64,000 nucleotides of DNA, taken from assembly GCF_036409475.1 (NCBI RefSeq), contig NZ_JAYRCK010000025.1, positions 25,424 through 89,423 on the forward strand. Direction: 5' to 3'. Each line of letters starts with the position of its first letter. Position 1 is the first letter of the stretch. This document shows positions 53,789 to 61,417 of the stretch, one piece after another. The DNA is from Scandinavium sp036409475. Its GTDB lineage: Bacteria > Pseudomonadota > Gammaproteobacteria > Enterobacterales > Enterobacteriaceae. Under the pieces are notes generated by a model, which did no database searches, was not told the DNA's origin, and saw only the letters and a program-made list of their open reading frames with translations. Made by a program: the position numbers and the translations under genes.

Positions 53789-53819
53789 AACCAACGGTTT
53801 GTAGTGCGTTGGTTTTTTT
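53789..53819 (+). terminator. Terminator of the VF530 gene
   Basis: AACCAACG/CGTTGGTT stem with a ten-base loop followed by TTTTT. Confidence 0.82.
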
Positions 53820-53955
53820 ATATTCCGTAAAGAAAACCGGACCGTCAAAAGCAGGCGTGCAAGAAGTATAACGTTTAGCTCGATTGGCGATGAGGGAAGT
53901 GTAGCGCTGGGCGGATTTAAAAGGAGGCTTTGCTGCCTGGATACGTTTAAATGTA

Positions 53956-53983
53956 ATTTAACATAATATACATTATGCGCACT
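53956..53983 (-). other. dif: dif site (XerC/XerD chromosome dimer resolution site)
   Basis: Read on the minus strand, 27 of 28 bases match E. coli dif. The XerD arm is ATTTAACATAA (53956-53966 on plus), the central region TATACA (53967-53972), and the XerC arm TTATGCGCAC plus one mismatched base (53973-53983). XerC and XerD recombine here, under FtsK control, to resolve dimeric chromosomes, so this locus marks the replication terminus. The VF530 gene is on one side. On the other side an ISNCY-type element starts only about 3 bases away, so foreign DNA has been placed directly beside dif. Confidence 0.93.
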
Positions 53984-53985
53984 TT

Positions 53986-54865
53986 CGTTGTAGAGGCTCA
54001 ATGCTAATGTCTATTTGTGGCTCATTGAATGTCCAGGCTATAGTTCTCAGACCCGTATGTCTAGACAACGACTCACTTTTTCCTGATGAGGAGTTTTCTA
54101 TGGCTATACATGACGCCGGGATGTTCACCGTGAAAGAAATCAACCGCCTCAAAATTCTTCAGGATGTCATTGAACGTAACCTGCGTCCTGGCCAGGCTGC
54201 CGATATGCTCGGTATCACGCCACGTCATTGCAGCCGTCTGCTGAAGCGTTATCGTCAGTCCGGGCCGCTTGGTATGAACAACCAGAGTCGCGGTCGCACT
54301 GGCAACCGCCTGTTGCCTGCGTCACTGACTGACCAGGCACTGAGTATCATACGAGAACGCTACCGCGATTTTGGCCCCACGCTGGCACGTGAAAAACTGG
54401 AGGAAGTTCACGGTCTGGTCCTTGGCAAGGAAACCATCAGACGGCTTATGATAAAAGCCGGACTCTGGATCCCCCGCAGACAACGCGCCCCGAAAATTCA
54501 TCAGCCCCGTTACCGGCGGCCCTGTACTGGCGAGCTGATACAAATTGACGGCTGTGACCATCACTGGTTTGAGAACCGGGGTCGGCCCTGTACGGCACTG
54601 GTCTATGTCGACGATGCCACCAGTCGTCTGATGCACCTGCTGTTTGTGAAATCTGAGTCCACCTTTACCTATTTTGAAGCGACCCGTGGTTATATCGAGA
54701 AATTTGGGAAGCCCATGATTCTTTATAGCGATAAAGCCAGTGTCTTCCGGGTCAATAATAAACATGCCACCACAGGTCCCGGTGAAACGCAGTTTGCCCG
54801 AGCCATGCGCTGCCTTAACATCACCCCTCTGTGCGCGGAAACCAGCCAGGCAAAGGGGCGCGTGG
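53986..54865 (+). mobile_element. ISNCY-type insertion element, 3'-truncated copy
   Basis: Begins with a 43-bp end sequence (53986-54028) that is repeated exactly at 58261-58303. It carries most of a transposase gene and breaks off near 54865, where the sequence changes to the end of a LysR gene. Together with the smaller remnant at 58261 it brackets a 3.4-kb gene module in direct orientation. Confidence 0.75.
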
Positions 54866-54882
54866 TTTACTTCGCAAAGTAG
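54100..54882 (+). pseudogene. ISNCY-family transposase, C-terminally truncated
   Basis: Transposase with N-terminal helix-turn-helix (RLKILQDVIERNLRPGQAADMLGITPRHCSRLLKRYRQSG) and an rve-type integrase core. First and second catalytic Asp regions are GELIQIDGCDHHWFENRG and ILYSDKASVF. After CAETSQAKGRV homologues continue with a third catalytic Glu and about 150 more residues. Here the frame ends within six codons (VYFAK, stop), so the enzyme is inactive. The start at 54100 has GAGGAG upstream. Closest known kind is ISKpn21-like ISNCY. Confidence 0.82.
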
Positions 54883-54895
54883 GTGCGATGGAATG

Positions 54896-55777
54896 CTATC
54901 CGAACATTTTTACTGCGAAATCAATGAAGCTACGCAGTTTAGGCGTCATTTGCCTGTCCGGGCTGTAAAGAACATGCATCGGGCGTACGGGCACTTTAAA
55001 TTCTGTGAATAATGCGACCAATGCGCCGCTGCTCAGTTCTCTGCTAACCAGTTCAGCTGGTTGCAACATGATGCCCATTCCCGCAACGGCTGCCTGTAAT
55101 AGAGGCTCACCATGATCGACCATCAGCCTACCTGTGACGGGTACCGTGATGCTTTCATTGCCAGACAGGAAAGTCCAGTGCGTCCGCAGTTCCGTATGTG
55201 AGTAAACCAGGCACTCATGGCGAGTCAGATCTGAAGGATGGTCCAGTGGCGGGCAATCTGAAAGGTAACCGGGCGACGCGCACAGCACGAGCCGGTAAGG
55301 CGCCAGTGGCCGGGCAATCAGTCGGTTATTCGAGAGCTCACCTACGCGAAAAACAGCATCAAAACCTTCATCAGTGAGATCGACGAGCCTATTATTCAGC
55401 TTTAAGTCAACCGTGACCTGCGGGTAAAGCTTCATATACACAGGCAGAGCGGGGGCCAGAATATGCATACCAAAGCTGACTGGCGCGCTGATGCGAAGGC
55501 GCCCGGTCGGCTGTGCCTGCGCTTCTGCTGCCAGGTTTTCTGCTGCTTCAACTTCTGCGAGTATGATCCTCGCCCGCTCACAGAAGGTCTGACCGAAATC
55601 AGTGAGGCTCTGTCTGCGCGTCGTTCGGTTAAGAAGACTGACGCCAATGCGTTGTTCGAGGTCTTTAACGTAACGACCGGCCAGTTGGGAAGACATCTGC
55701 ATGGCTTCTGCGGCTGCGCTGATAGAGCCCATATCAACCACTTTCACAAATACCTGTAAACCCGTCAGTCGGTCCAT
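54896..55777 (-). CDS. LysR-family transcriptional regulator
   Basis: A 293-residue LysR regulator of the common MDRLTGLQVFVKVVDMGSIS type, with the winged helix in SISAAAEAMQMSSQLAGRYVKDLEQRIGVSLLNRTTRRQSLT (about residues 18-60). The effector domain follows (FDAVFRVGELSNNRLIARPLAPYRLVLCASPGYL). It is divergent from the serine hydrolase gene, with a 121-base AT-rich gap, and likely controls it and the flavin oxidoreductase. Its stop lies about 30 bases from the broken transposase. Confidence 0.9.
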   Translation of the reverse strand: MDRLTGLQVFVKVVDMGSISAAAEAMQMSSQLAGRYVKDLEQRIGVSLLNRTTRRQSLTDFGQTFCERARIILAEVEAAENLAAEAQAQPTGRLRISAPVSFGMHILAPALPVYMKLYPQVTVDLKLNNRLVDLTDEGFDAVFRVGELSNNRLIARPLAPYRLVLCASPGYLSDCPPLDHPSDLTRHECLVYSHTELRTHWTFLSGNESITVPVTGRLMVDHGEPLLQAAVAGMGIMLQPAELVSRELSSGALVALFTEFKVPVRPMHVLYSPDRQMTPKLRSFIDFAVKMFG

Positions 55778-55898
55778 TCAAAAACCCCAGTTTCCAATGA
55801 ATATTATTATCGCCTATTTTTGTTGATTACCTTCCAACTTACAATAAATTCCTTCTGGCGCCTGTCCGGGCTTTGCTAACTAATTCAGGATAAGAAAT

Positions 55899-56972
55899 AT
55901 GAAATCAGGTCACATTCTTCTTTGCGCCATGATGAGCTCACTTGTTCCTGCTGCGGCCCTGGCAGCCAGGGCCGAAGTGACAGAAGGCACCGCGCTTCCG
56001 GAGGCCGCAATGCGTGCCGCTGCTGAAATGAGCCACAAGGGTGCTGGAGACTTCAGCGTTGGTGTGGGACAACGCGATAAAATCATTTCGCTGGTTAACT
56101 TTGGTGATATGAAGCCTGATACGCAGTATCCCATTGCATCAGCCTCAAAATTCCTGACCGCAGCGACCGCACTGGCAGTGATTGATGAAGGAAAGCTATC
56201 GCTTGATGAACCGGTCTCAACATGGCTGCCTGAGCTTCCGCCACAAGCGGGCAGGCTAACACTGCGTCAGTTACTGTCGCAGACGTCAGGGCTGGCAGGT
56301 TCTCAGGGAGAGCTTTATGAACTGGCTCAGGACCACCGTATTACCCTGAAGCAGTCAGCGCTTGAGGTCAGTCAACGCCCGCTTATCAGCAAGCCTGGAG
56401 AGGTTTTTGCCTACGGCGGCCCGGGTTTTCAGCTGGTAGGTGCAGCTGTTGAGTCCGCTACAGGGAAGCGCTGGCGTGACGTTTTCCAGGAGAAAATCGG
56501 CGGTCCATTAGGCATGAATAAAACCTACTGGACGCATCTCAGAATGGACACACCAGAAGAACTACCGGTCACGGAAACCCTAAATCCAGTCTTGCAGGGC
56601 GGAGCTGTCAGTACGGCAAAGGACTACATGAGTTTCCTCAGCATGCTGGCACAAGGGGGACGCTTTGAGGGCAAAGTCATTCTGTCTCCACAGTCGGTGA
56701 ATGAACTGCTTTCAGACCAGACTGCAAAGGCAAAAATGACGCCAACGGGCGCGAGCGTACTGGCAGACGCTCACTACAGCCTTGGCAACTGGTGTGAAAC
56801 GTGGAATGTGCAAGGTGAATGCCTTCGTAGTTCGAGCATCGGTTATTTTGGTGTGTACCCCTGGGTTGAGAGAAAAACCGGCAGGTTCGGGATTATCTTC
56901 CCTTATGTGCGCGAAAATGCCTTCCGTTTCTGGCCGCAAATGGAGGCTATCCGCGATGGCGTGCAAAAATAA
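55899..56972 (+). CDS. Secreted beta-lactamase-family serine hydrolase
   Basis: A 357-residue protein of the class C beta-lactamase/esterase fold (PF00144). It has a signal peptide (cleavage near LAA-RAE) and the nucleophile motif SASK with Ser81 and Lys84, then DEGKLSLDEPVSTWLPELP and LRQLLSQTSGLAG, standard family landmarks. The second motif reads YGGPGF, where true beta-lactamases have YxN, and a KTG box is not obvious (HYSLGNW in its place). It is therefore more likely an esterase or peptidase than a lactamase. It overlaps the following oxidoreductase gene by 17 bases. Confidence 0.82.
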   Translation: MKSGHILLCAMMSSLVPAAALAARAEVTEGTALPEAAMRAAAEMSHKGAGDFSVGVGQRDKIISLVNFGDMKPDTQYPIASASKFLTAATALAVIDEGKLSLDEPVSTWLPELPPQAGRLTLRQLLSQTSGLAGSQGELYELAQDHRITLKQSALEVSQRPLISKPGEVFAYGGPGFQLVGAAVESATGKRWRDVFQEKIGGPLGMNKTYWTHLRMDTPEELPVTETLNPVLQGGAVSTAKDYMSFLSMLAQGGRFEGKVILSPQSVNELLSDQTAKAKMTPTGASVLADAHYSLGNWCETWNVQGECLRSSSIGYFGVYPWVERKTGRFGIIFPYVRENAFRFWPQMEAIRDGVQK

Positions 56973-58110
56973 CCAGGAAAACAATATTGTTGTCACCGAC
57001 GGATTGTTTGAGCCTCTGCGTGTCGGTGCTATTAAGGTTCCTAACCGGATTTTTATGGCCCCTATGACACGCCTGCGTGCCAGGGTGCCCGGTGATGTGC
57101 CCACACCGCTGATGGCAAAGTACTACGGCCAGCGGGCCTCAGCAGGTTTAATCATTACAGAGGCGACGGATATTTCTCCACAGGCCCGAGGCTATGCAGG
57201 TTCACCCGGCATTTATACTAATGAGCAGGTGGAGGGCTGGAAGATGGTAACGGAGACCGTGCACCAGAACGGCGGCCGCTGCGCGGTTCAGATATGGCAT
57301 ACGGGCCGCAACTCTCATACATCACTTCAGCCAGGAAACTTAGCACCAGTCGCCCCGTCGGCTATTCACTCACACAGTCGAACATCGCTGAAAGATGCGT
57401 CGGGCAACGTTGTGCGGGTTGAAACCTCAATGCCGCGTGCGTTAGAGACTGTGGAAATCAGCAAAATCGTTGAAGATTTTGGTGCTGCTGTCAGTAATGC
57501 GAGGAGGTCGGGATTTGACCTGGTCGAGTTGCACGGGGCACACGGTTATCTTCTTCATCAGTTTTTCTCCCCTGCCTCTAACCGCAGAACGGACAGATAC
57601 GGTGGGAGCGTTGAGAATCGGGCAAGGTTTATTCTTGAGGTCGTCGATGCAGCCATTGAGGCATGGAGCGCCGATCGGATAGCCATTCGGTTATTCCCTT
57701 CCGGGCCATTTAAAGGGATTCTAAGTTCCATGGGTACACAGGACCGGGATATTGAAAGCCACGATGACTATCTCTACCTTTTAGGTGAATTGTCACGCAG
57801 AAAACTTGCCTATTTGCATCTTTCAGAACCAGACTGGACGGGAGGAACGCCAATGGAAGACAGTTACCGTCAGGCGATACGCGACATTTATCCGGGTGTT
57901 ATCGTCGGTGCAGGTTCGTATTCAACGCATAAAGCGGTCAAAATGATCCATGAGGGCTATGTAAACGCCGTGGCATTTGGGCGACCATATATTGCAAATC
58001 CCGATCTGACCGAACGTTTAAAATATAATTATGCGCTAAATGAGGCGGATAAGAATACCTTTTACGGTGGAAATGAAACAGGTTATACCGATTATCCTGC
58101 TGTTGAATAA
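56956..58110 (+). CDS. Old Yellow Enzyme family NADPH flavin oxidoreductase (NemA-like)
   Basis: A 384-residue TIM-barrel FMN enzyme of the Old Yellow Enzyme family, which reduces activated alkenes, nitro esters or quinones with NADPH. Motifs: PNRIFMAPMTRLRA (N-terminal FMN loop), GLIITEATDISPQARGY, VQIWHTGRNSH, and FDLVELHGAHGYLLHQFFSP with SNRRTDRYGGSVENRARF (about 200-240; active-site HxAH pair), then AFGRPYIANPDL. The start at 56956 overlaps the hydrolase gene. The operon with a serine hydrolase and a LysR suggests detoxification of an ester or electrophile. Confidence 0.9.
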   Translation: MACKNNQENNIVVTDGLFEPLRVGAIKVPNRIFMAPMTRLRARVPGDVPTPLMAKYYGQRASAGLIITEATDISPQARGYAGSPGIYTNEQVEGWKMVTETVHQNGGRCAVQIWHTGRNSHTSLQPGNLAPVAPSAIHSHSRTSLKDASGNVVRVETSMPRALETVEISKIVEDFGAAVSNARRSGFDLVELHGAHGYLLHQFFSPASNRRTDRYGGSVENRARFILEVVDAAIEAWSADRIAIRLFPSGPFKGILSSMGTQDRDIESHDDYLYLLGELSRRKLAYLHLSEPDWTGGTPMEDSYRQAIRDIYPGVIVGAGSYSTHKAVKMIHEGYVNAVAFGRPYIANPDLTERLKYNYALNEADKNTFYGGNETGYTDYPAVE

Positions 58111-58260
58111 TTTAGTGCTGGTAACTATCTGTTGAAATCTGAACTCTTTCTGAGTCAGCCAATGTCTGCTATTAGCACTTAAGCGGACATTTCATCGTTA
58201 CCCTGCCCTGGACATTTCTAACGAGCCAGCGATTAGACATTTCTACTGAGCTTTGACATG

Positions 58261-58425
58261 CGTTGTAGAGGCTCAATGCTAATGTCTATTTGTGGCTCAT
58301 TGATGACATGCTCGGCATCACGCCACGTCATTGCAGCCGTCTGCTAAAACGTTATCGGCAGTCTGGGCCAGCTACCCGTATCACTGACTGAGCTGGCGCT
58401 GAATATCATCCGGGAACGCTAAGCT
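58261..58425 (+). mobile_element. Remnant of the same ISNCY element, internally deleted
   Basis: 58261-58303 repeats 53986-54028 exactly. Then the sequence jumps to the transposase region encoding DMLGITPRHCSRLLKRYRQS and again, after another deletion, to a degenerate SLTELALNIIRER followed by a stop. At least two internal deletions are needed. Between 58111 and 58260 lie only AT-rich sequence and TGTC/GACATTTC motifs like those in the element's end. Confidence 0.75.
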
Positions 58426-58475
58426 GGTTGAAGGATTAAAACGGATAAGGCCCCTTCCAGGGGCCCCACGTAAAG

Positions 58476-58500
58476 CCACCTCTTCAAGAGGTGGTTTTTT
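58476..58500. terminator. Hairpin with T run before the 407-residue gene
   Basis: CCACCTCTT-C-AAGAGGTGG followed by TTTTTT on the plus strand; a GGCCCC/GGGGCC hairpin lies 20 bases earlier. It ends convergent transcription from the Old Yellow Enzyme operon side. Confidence 0.7.
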
Positions 58501-59722
58501 ACTCTACTGGCCAAGGCTGGCTTGATACTACTGCCCCAATTTTTCCATTCAAAAAATTCGCCATCGTATCGCCAAACAACTCAGGTAAAAATACGCCTAA
58601 CTCATCTACAGTGACAGGCTGATTGTCTTCTGGATACAAATAGCATACTGCATTTTGTGGGTTTCCCTCCCAATCAGATGCAGGGTCTCGATACCGAATA
58701 ACAATAGCATGGTTCGGGTCGCCTAACAGATAGCCTTTATAATTACCCCATGTTATAACTGGTGGCGTTCTTGACGGAACGCCCTGAACTTTCACTTGCT
58801 GTTCAGTAAAATAGGTTGGAGCAAAGAAGACGTAAGCATAGCCATCACTATCAATATATTCATTTAACATTCGGCTGCTAACCGTCCAGAAATCAAGAAG
58901 AGGGTCAACACTGGTTGTAGATTCTATGTTCGCACTCACGCTAACTTGTCTACATTGATAGCTACCGAACGTTAAATCAGGTGTAGCACTTCCAATAAAC
59001 GTTGTTGGCATCTTAATTCTTAAAATCAACACTTGTTGATTATTTGGATCTCCTTTTGTCGCAGACAGGTATCCTTTGCTACATCCATCGGCAGCCATTT
59101 CGTCAGAGAATCCGGTTGCGGAACGTGTTGCATCGGGCCGGAAGAATAAGATCTCACCATCTCGTTCATTAATGTGAGTAACGTGTTGATTATAAATAAC
59201 GCTATCTTCTTTCCTATTTTGCCCTTCGGACTCAGAATAAAAAATTACACTTGGATTACCTTCTATATATGGATTTGAATCATTGGGGGTTGATGTCATT
59301 TCTCTATCCAACATTTCATACTGGAACCGAGTTTCATCCAGCCCCAGATATACGGTGATACTGAAATATCCAGTAATTTGATAGTTACCAGAAAAAACTA
59401 ATTTAGCATCATAGGTAAGCGCTTCGAACGATTGCTGGTAATATTGTGAATGTTGGTCGAATCCACCTTGACTTTGCCCATTAATATAATCTTCCTGATT
59501 AAATCCATCAGGCTCAGGAGTAGAAATACTGTCTGCTGAGAACCAAAGATCAAGGTTGAGAGGATTCCCATCCAACATAACCTGAGGCGGAGTAACTGGC
59601 TGTTGCCATCCATCAAGTGAACCATCACCCCAAACATCATAAAAACGTGCAATAATAATTCCTCTTTGCCCTGCTGGAATTGTAAATTCAGATGTGTATT
59701 CCGGTGTTATAATGTCTTTCAT
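58499..59722 (-). CDS. Uncharacterised 407-residue protein
   Basis: Not recognised. The start at 59722 has AAGGGGAA upstream. There is no signal peptide or membrane segment. The protein is acidic, rich in Pro, Gly, Asn, Tyr and Trp, with many short hydrophobic strands (GIIIARFYDVWGDGSLDGW, GYFSITVYLGLDETRF, QQVLILRIKMP), suggesting an all-beta soluble or secreted structure. The end ELFGDTMANFLNGKIGAVVS looks amphipathic. Base composition is lower in GC than the core genes. Flanked by IS debris and an AT-rich regulator, it is very likely acquired DNA. No function can be given. Confidence 0.7.
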   Translation of the reverse strand: MKDIITPEYTSEFTIPAGQRGIIIARFYDVWGDGSLDGWQQPVTPPQVMLDGNPLNLDLWFSADSISTPEPDGFNQEDYINGQSQGGFDQHSQYYQQSFEALTYDAKLVFSGNYQITGYFSITVYLGLDETRFQYEMLDREMTSTPNDSNPYIEGNPSVIFYSESEGQNRKEDSVIYNQHVTHINERDGEILFFRPDATRSATGFSDEMAADGCSKGYLSATKGDPNNQQVLILRIKMPTTFIGSATPDLTFGSYQCRQVSVSANIESTTSVDPLLDFWTVSSRMLNEYIDSDGYAYVFFAPTYFTEQQVKVQGVPSRTPPVITWGNYKGYLLGDPNHAIVIRYRDPASDWEGNPQNAVCYLYPEDNQPVTVDELGVFLPELFGDTMANFLNGKIGAVVSSQPWPVE

Positions 59723-60241
59723 ACATTCCCCTTAGTAAGTGATATCGTTCACATTCATTAATGTAACTGATATATGACATGGATCTGTATTGAACGTTGT
59801 GTATTATTCGAATAATGGATTGGCATTTTTTGCTCATTTGTTTTTGCTTTTACTCCACAGCCGACTTATCAGCCCCATTTCTGCGAATAACAGAAAGCGC
59901 TCCGGCTTGACGGGGCTACTCTTCCCTACTCCACCTATGAATCGGCTTCAGGAAATCGACCAGGGCGCTATCGTTGGTAACAATCGTCTCGGGCATCTCC
60001 CTGCCGGACAAGGCCCCTCGCAGCAGCGCAGAAAAAATCCATCTTGAAAATCTCGACTGTTTTGTATTTTATACTAAGCTCATTATGAGCATGGTGACTA
60101 CATTGTCAGTGTTCAAGCTAATGGTCTTTTATTTATAATAAGATGGTGTTGCATATTCAAGGAGCATAATATTTATTATAAAAATAAGCAGCCTCCTCAA
60201 CTTTCTATGCACATAATAGAAAGTTGAGTGCGGCATGATGG
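59723..60241. other. AT-rich intergenic stretch with one coding remnant
   Basis: About 520 bases without an intact gene. On the minus strand from about 60049 to the stop at 59918-59916 there is a GC-richer, start-less frame (RWIFSALLRGALSGREMPET..., ending KPIHRWSREE) that looks like the tail of a lost gene; not recognised. The rest is AT-rich and probably holds the promoters for the 407-residue gene and the small ORF/LysR pair. Confidence 0.4.
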
Positions 60242-60469
60242 TTGGTGGAAACTACATTGTCTTTTTCTAAAGACTACAAAGGCAAAATACGCTGTACGCA
60301 TGAGGCTCAGATGTGGGATACCAATTGCTTTATCATACTTACACACTTGCCGGAAGGCAGTACACTGGTTCGTGCTTTTATCAGGCGAGTGCAGGAAGAA
60401 AACGACAATAACAGAGCACTGGCTCTCTATTTCGGCCATAATATAAAATTTAAGGTTGGTATGTCATGA
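60242..60469 (+). CDS. Small ORF coupled to LysR gene (75 residues)
   Basis: Frame beginning with TTG at 60242 (or GTG at 60245) and ending in an ATGA overlap with the LysR start. Peptide: VETTLSFSKDYKGKIRCTHE... ending ALALYFGHNIKFKVGMS. It is AT-rich like the regulator. No family recognised, and the start codon is uncertain. The overlap and protein-like composition argue for translational coupling; chance cannot be excluded. Confidence 0.42.
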   Translation: MVETTLSFSKDYKGKIRCTHEAQMWDTNCFIILTHLPEGSTLVRAFIRRVQEENDNNRALALYFGHNIKFKVGMS

Positions 60470-61377
60470 TTAATTTACGTAACCTTCGAAAATTTGACCT
60501 CAATGCTATTCCGATATTTTTATCGACTTATAAGCATTCCAGTATAAAAAAAGCGGCACAAGAGTTGGATACATCTTCATCCAATGTGACACAAAGCATT
60601 AATAAGCTAAGAAAACATTTTAATGATCCGCTTTTTGTCCGGGTTGGACAGGGGATCGAGCCTACTATTTTTTGCGCCCAACTGCATTCTGCGTTGCTGG
60701 CGAACTTTAGTGATATGTACGGTTCGATGTTCAGTGAAGATGCAAGAGACGAAATTGTTATCTATGCTCCTGATGCACCTATGCTTGATTTCATTAACAA
60801 ATATTCTGAAGCACAGGATGCAGACTCGTTACCCAAGATCACGCATATCAGTGCAGTCGTTGATGTCAATATGGCCATTGAACTTTTCTCATTTAGAAAG
60901 GCTGATATTATCATCACTCATGAAAAAATGTTCAGTCCAGGTGTTATCAGCCACAAACTCTACAAAATGCGCGGATATATTGCCTATAGCAATCAGCACC
61001 CACAAAAAGCTGAACTGTGTGATTTACAGAACAATAACCAGATACTGCTTGAGATCCCATGGGTAACCATCAACAACAGCCCCACTTATTTTCAGTCTAT
61101 TCGAAAAAATAATACAGTAATTGCCGATATCATAAAGCATCGTAAAAGAGTGATATTCGAAAGCACAGAGCAAAACCTTAACCTTTTTTTCATTGAGAAA
61201 AATAATGCCATCGGATTTATTTCTGAAGTTGAATATGAAAATATGAACGAAAGTGGGCGTAAAAATATAAATTTGCTCCCTGCCCCAGAGCTGGGAATAG
61301 ATTTGTATATCAATTACAAATCTAACAAAGTTAATTTATTGAGAGTGGTCGATATTTTCAAGAGAGAATTAAAATAA
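60466..61377 (+). CDS. LysR-family regulator, AT-rich
   Basis: A 303-residue LysR-type protein: LRKFDLNAIPIFLSTYKHSSIKKAAQELDTSSSNVTQSINKLRKHFNDPLFVRVGQGIEPT is a clear winged helix (about residues 6-66), of the group that includes LeuO and other H-NS-antagonist-like regulators by its start NLRKFDLN. The effector domain is divergent from the other two LysR proteins in the window. GC content is clearly below the neighbours, a sign of transfer. It is convergent with the autotransporter; the target is unknown. Confidence 0.87.
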   Translation: MINLRNLRKFDLNAIPIFLSTYKHSSIKKAAQELDTSSSNVTQSINKLRKHFNDPLFVRVGQGIEPTIFCAQLHSALLANFSDMYGSMFSEDARDEIVIYAPDAPMLDFINKYSEAQDADSLPKITHISAVVDVNMAIELFSFRKADIIITHEKMFSPGVISHKLYKMRGYIAYSNQHPQKAELCDLQNNNQILLEIPWVTINNSPTYFQSIRKNNTVIADIIKHRKRVIFESTEQNLNLFFIEKNNAIGFISEVEYENMNESGRKNINLLPAPELGIDLYINYKSNKVNLLRVVDIFKRELK

Positions 61378-61406
61378 AAAATGGCCCCGCATAGGCAAGG
61401 GCCATT
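61376..61406 (-). terminator. Terminator of the autotransporter gene
   Basis: On the minus strand ATGGCCC/GGGCCAT stem, 11-base loop, followed by TTTTTTATTTT. It also separates the convergent LysR gene. Confidence 0.82.
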
Positions 61407-61417
61407 GAGTTTTACAA

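Noticed and set aside
60159..60186. Second dif-like sequence (CATAA-6 bases-TTAT) right of dif
   Set aside because: Only about half of the arm bases match, the orientation is opposite to the real dif, and it lies in AT-rich DNA where such matches arise by chance.
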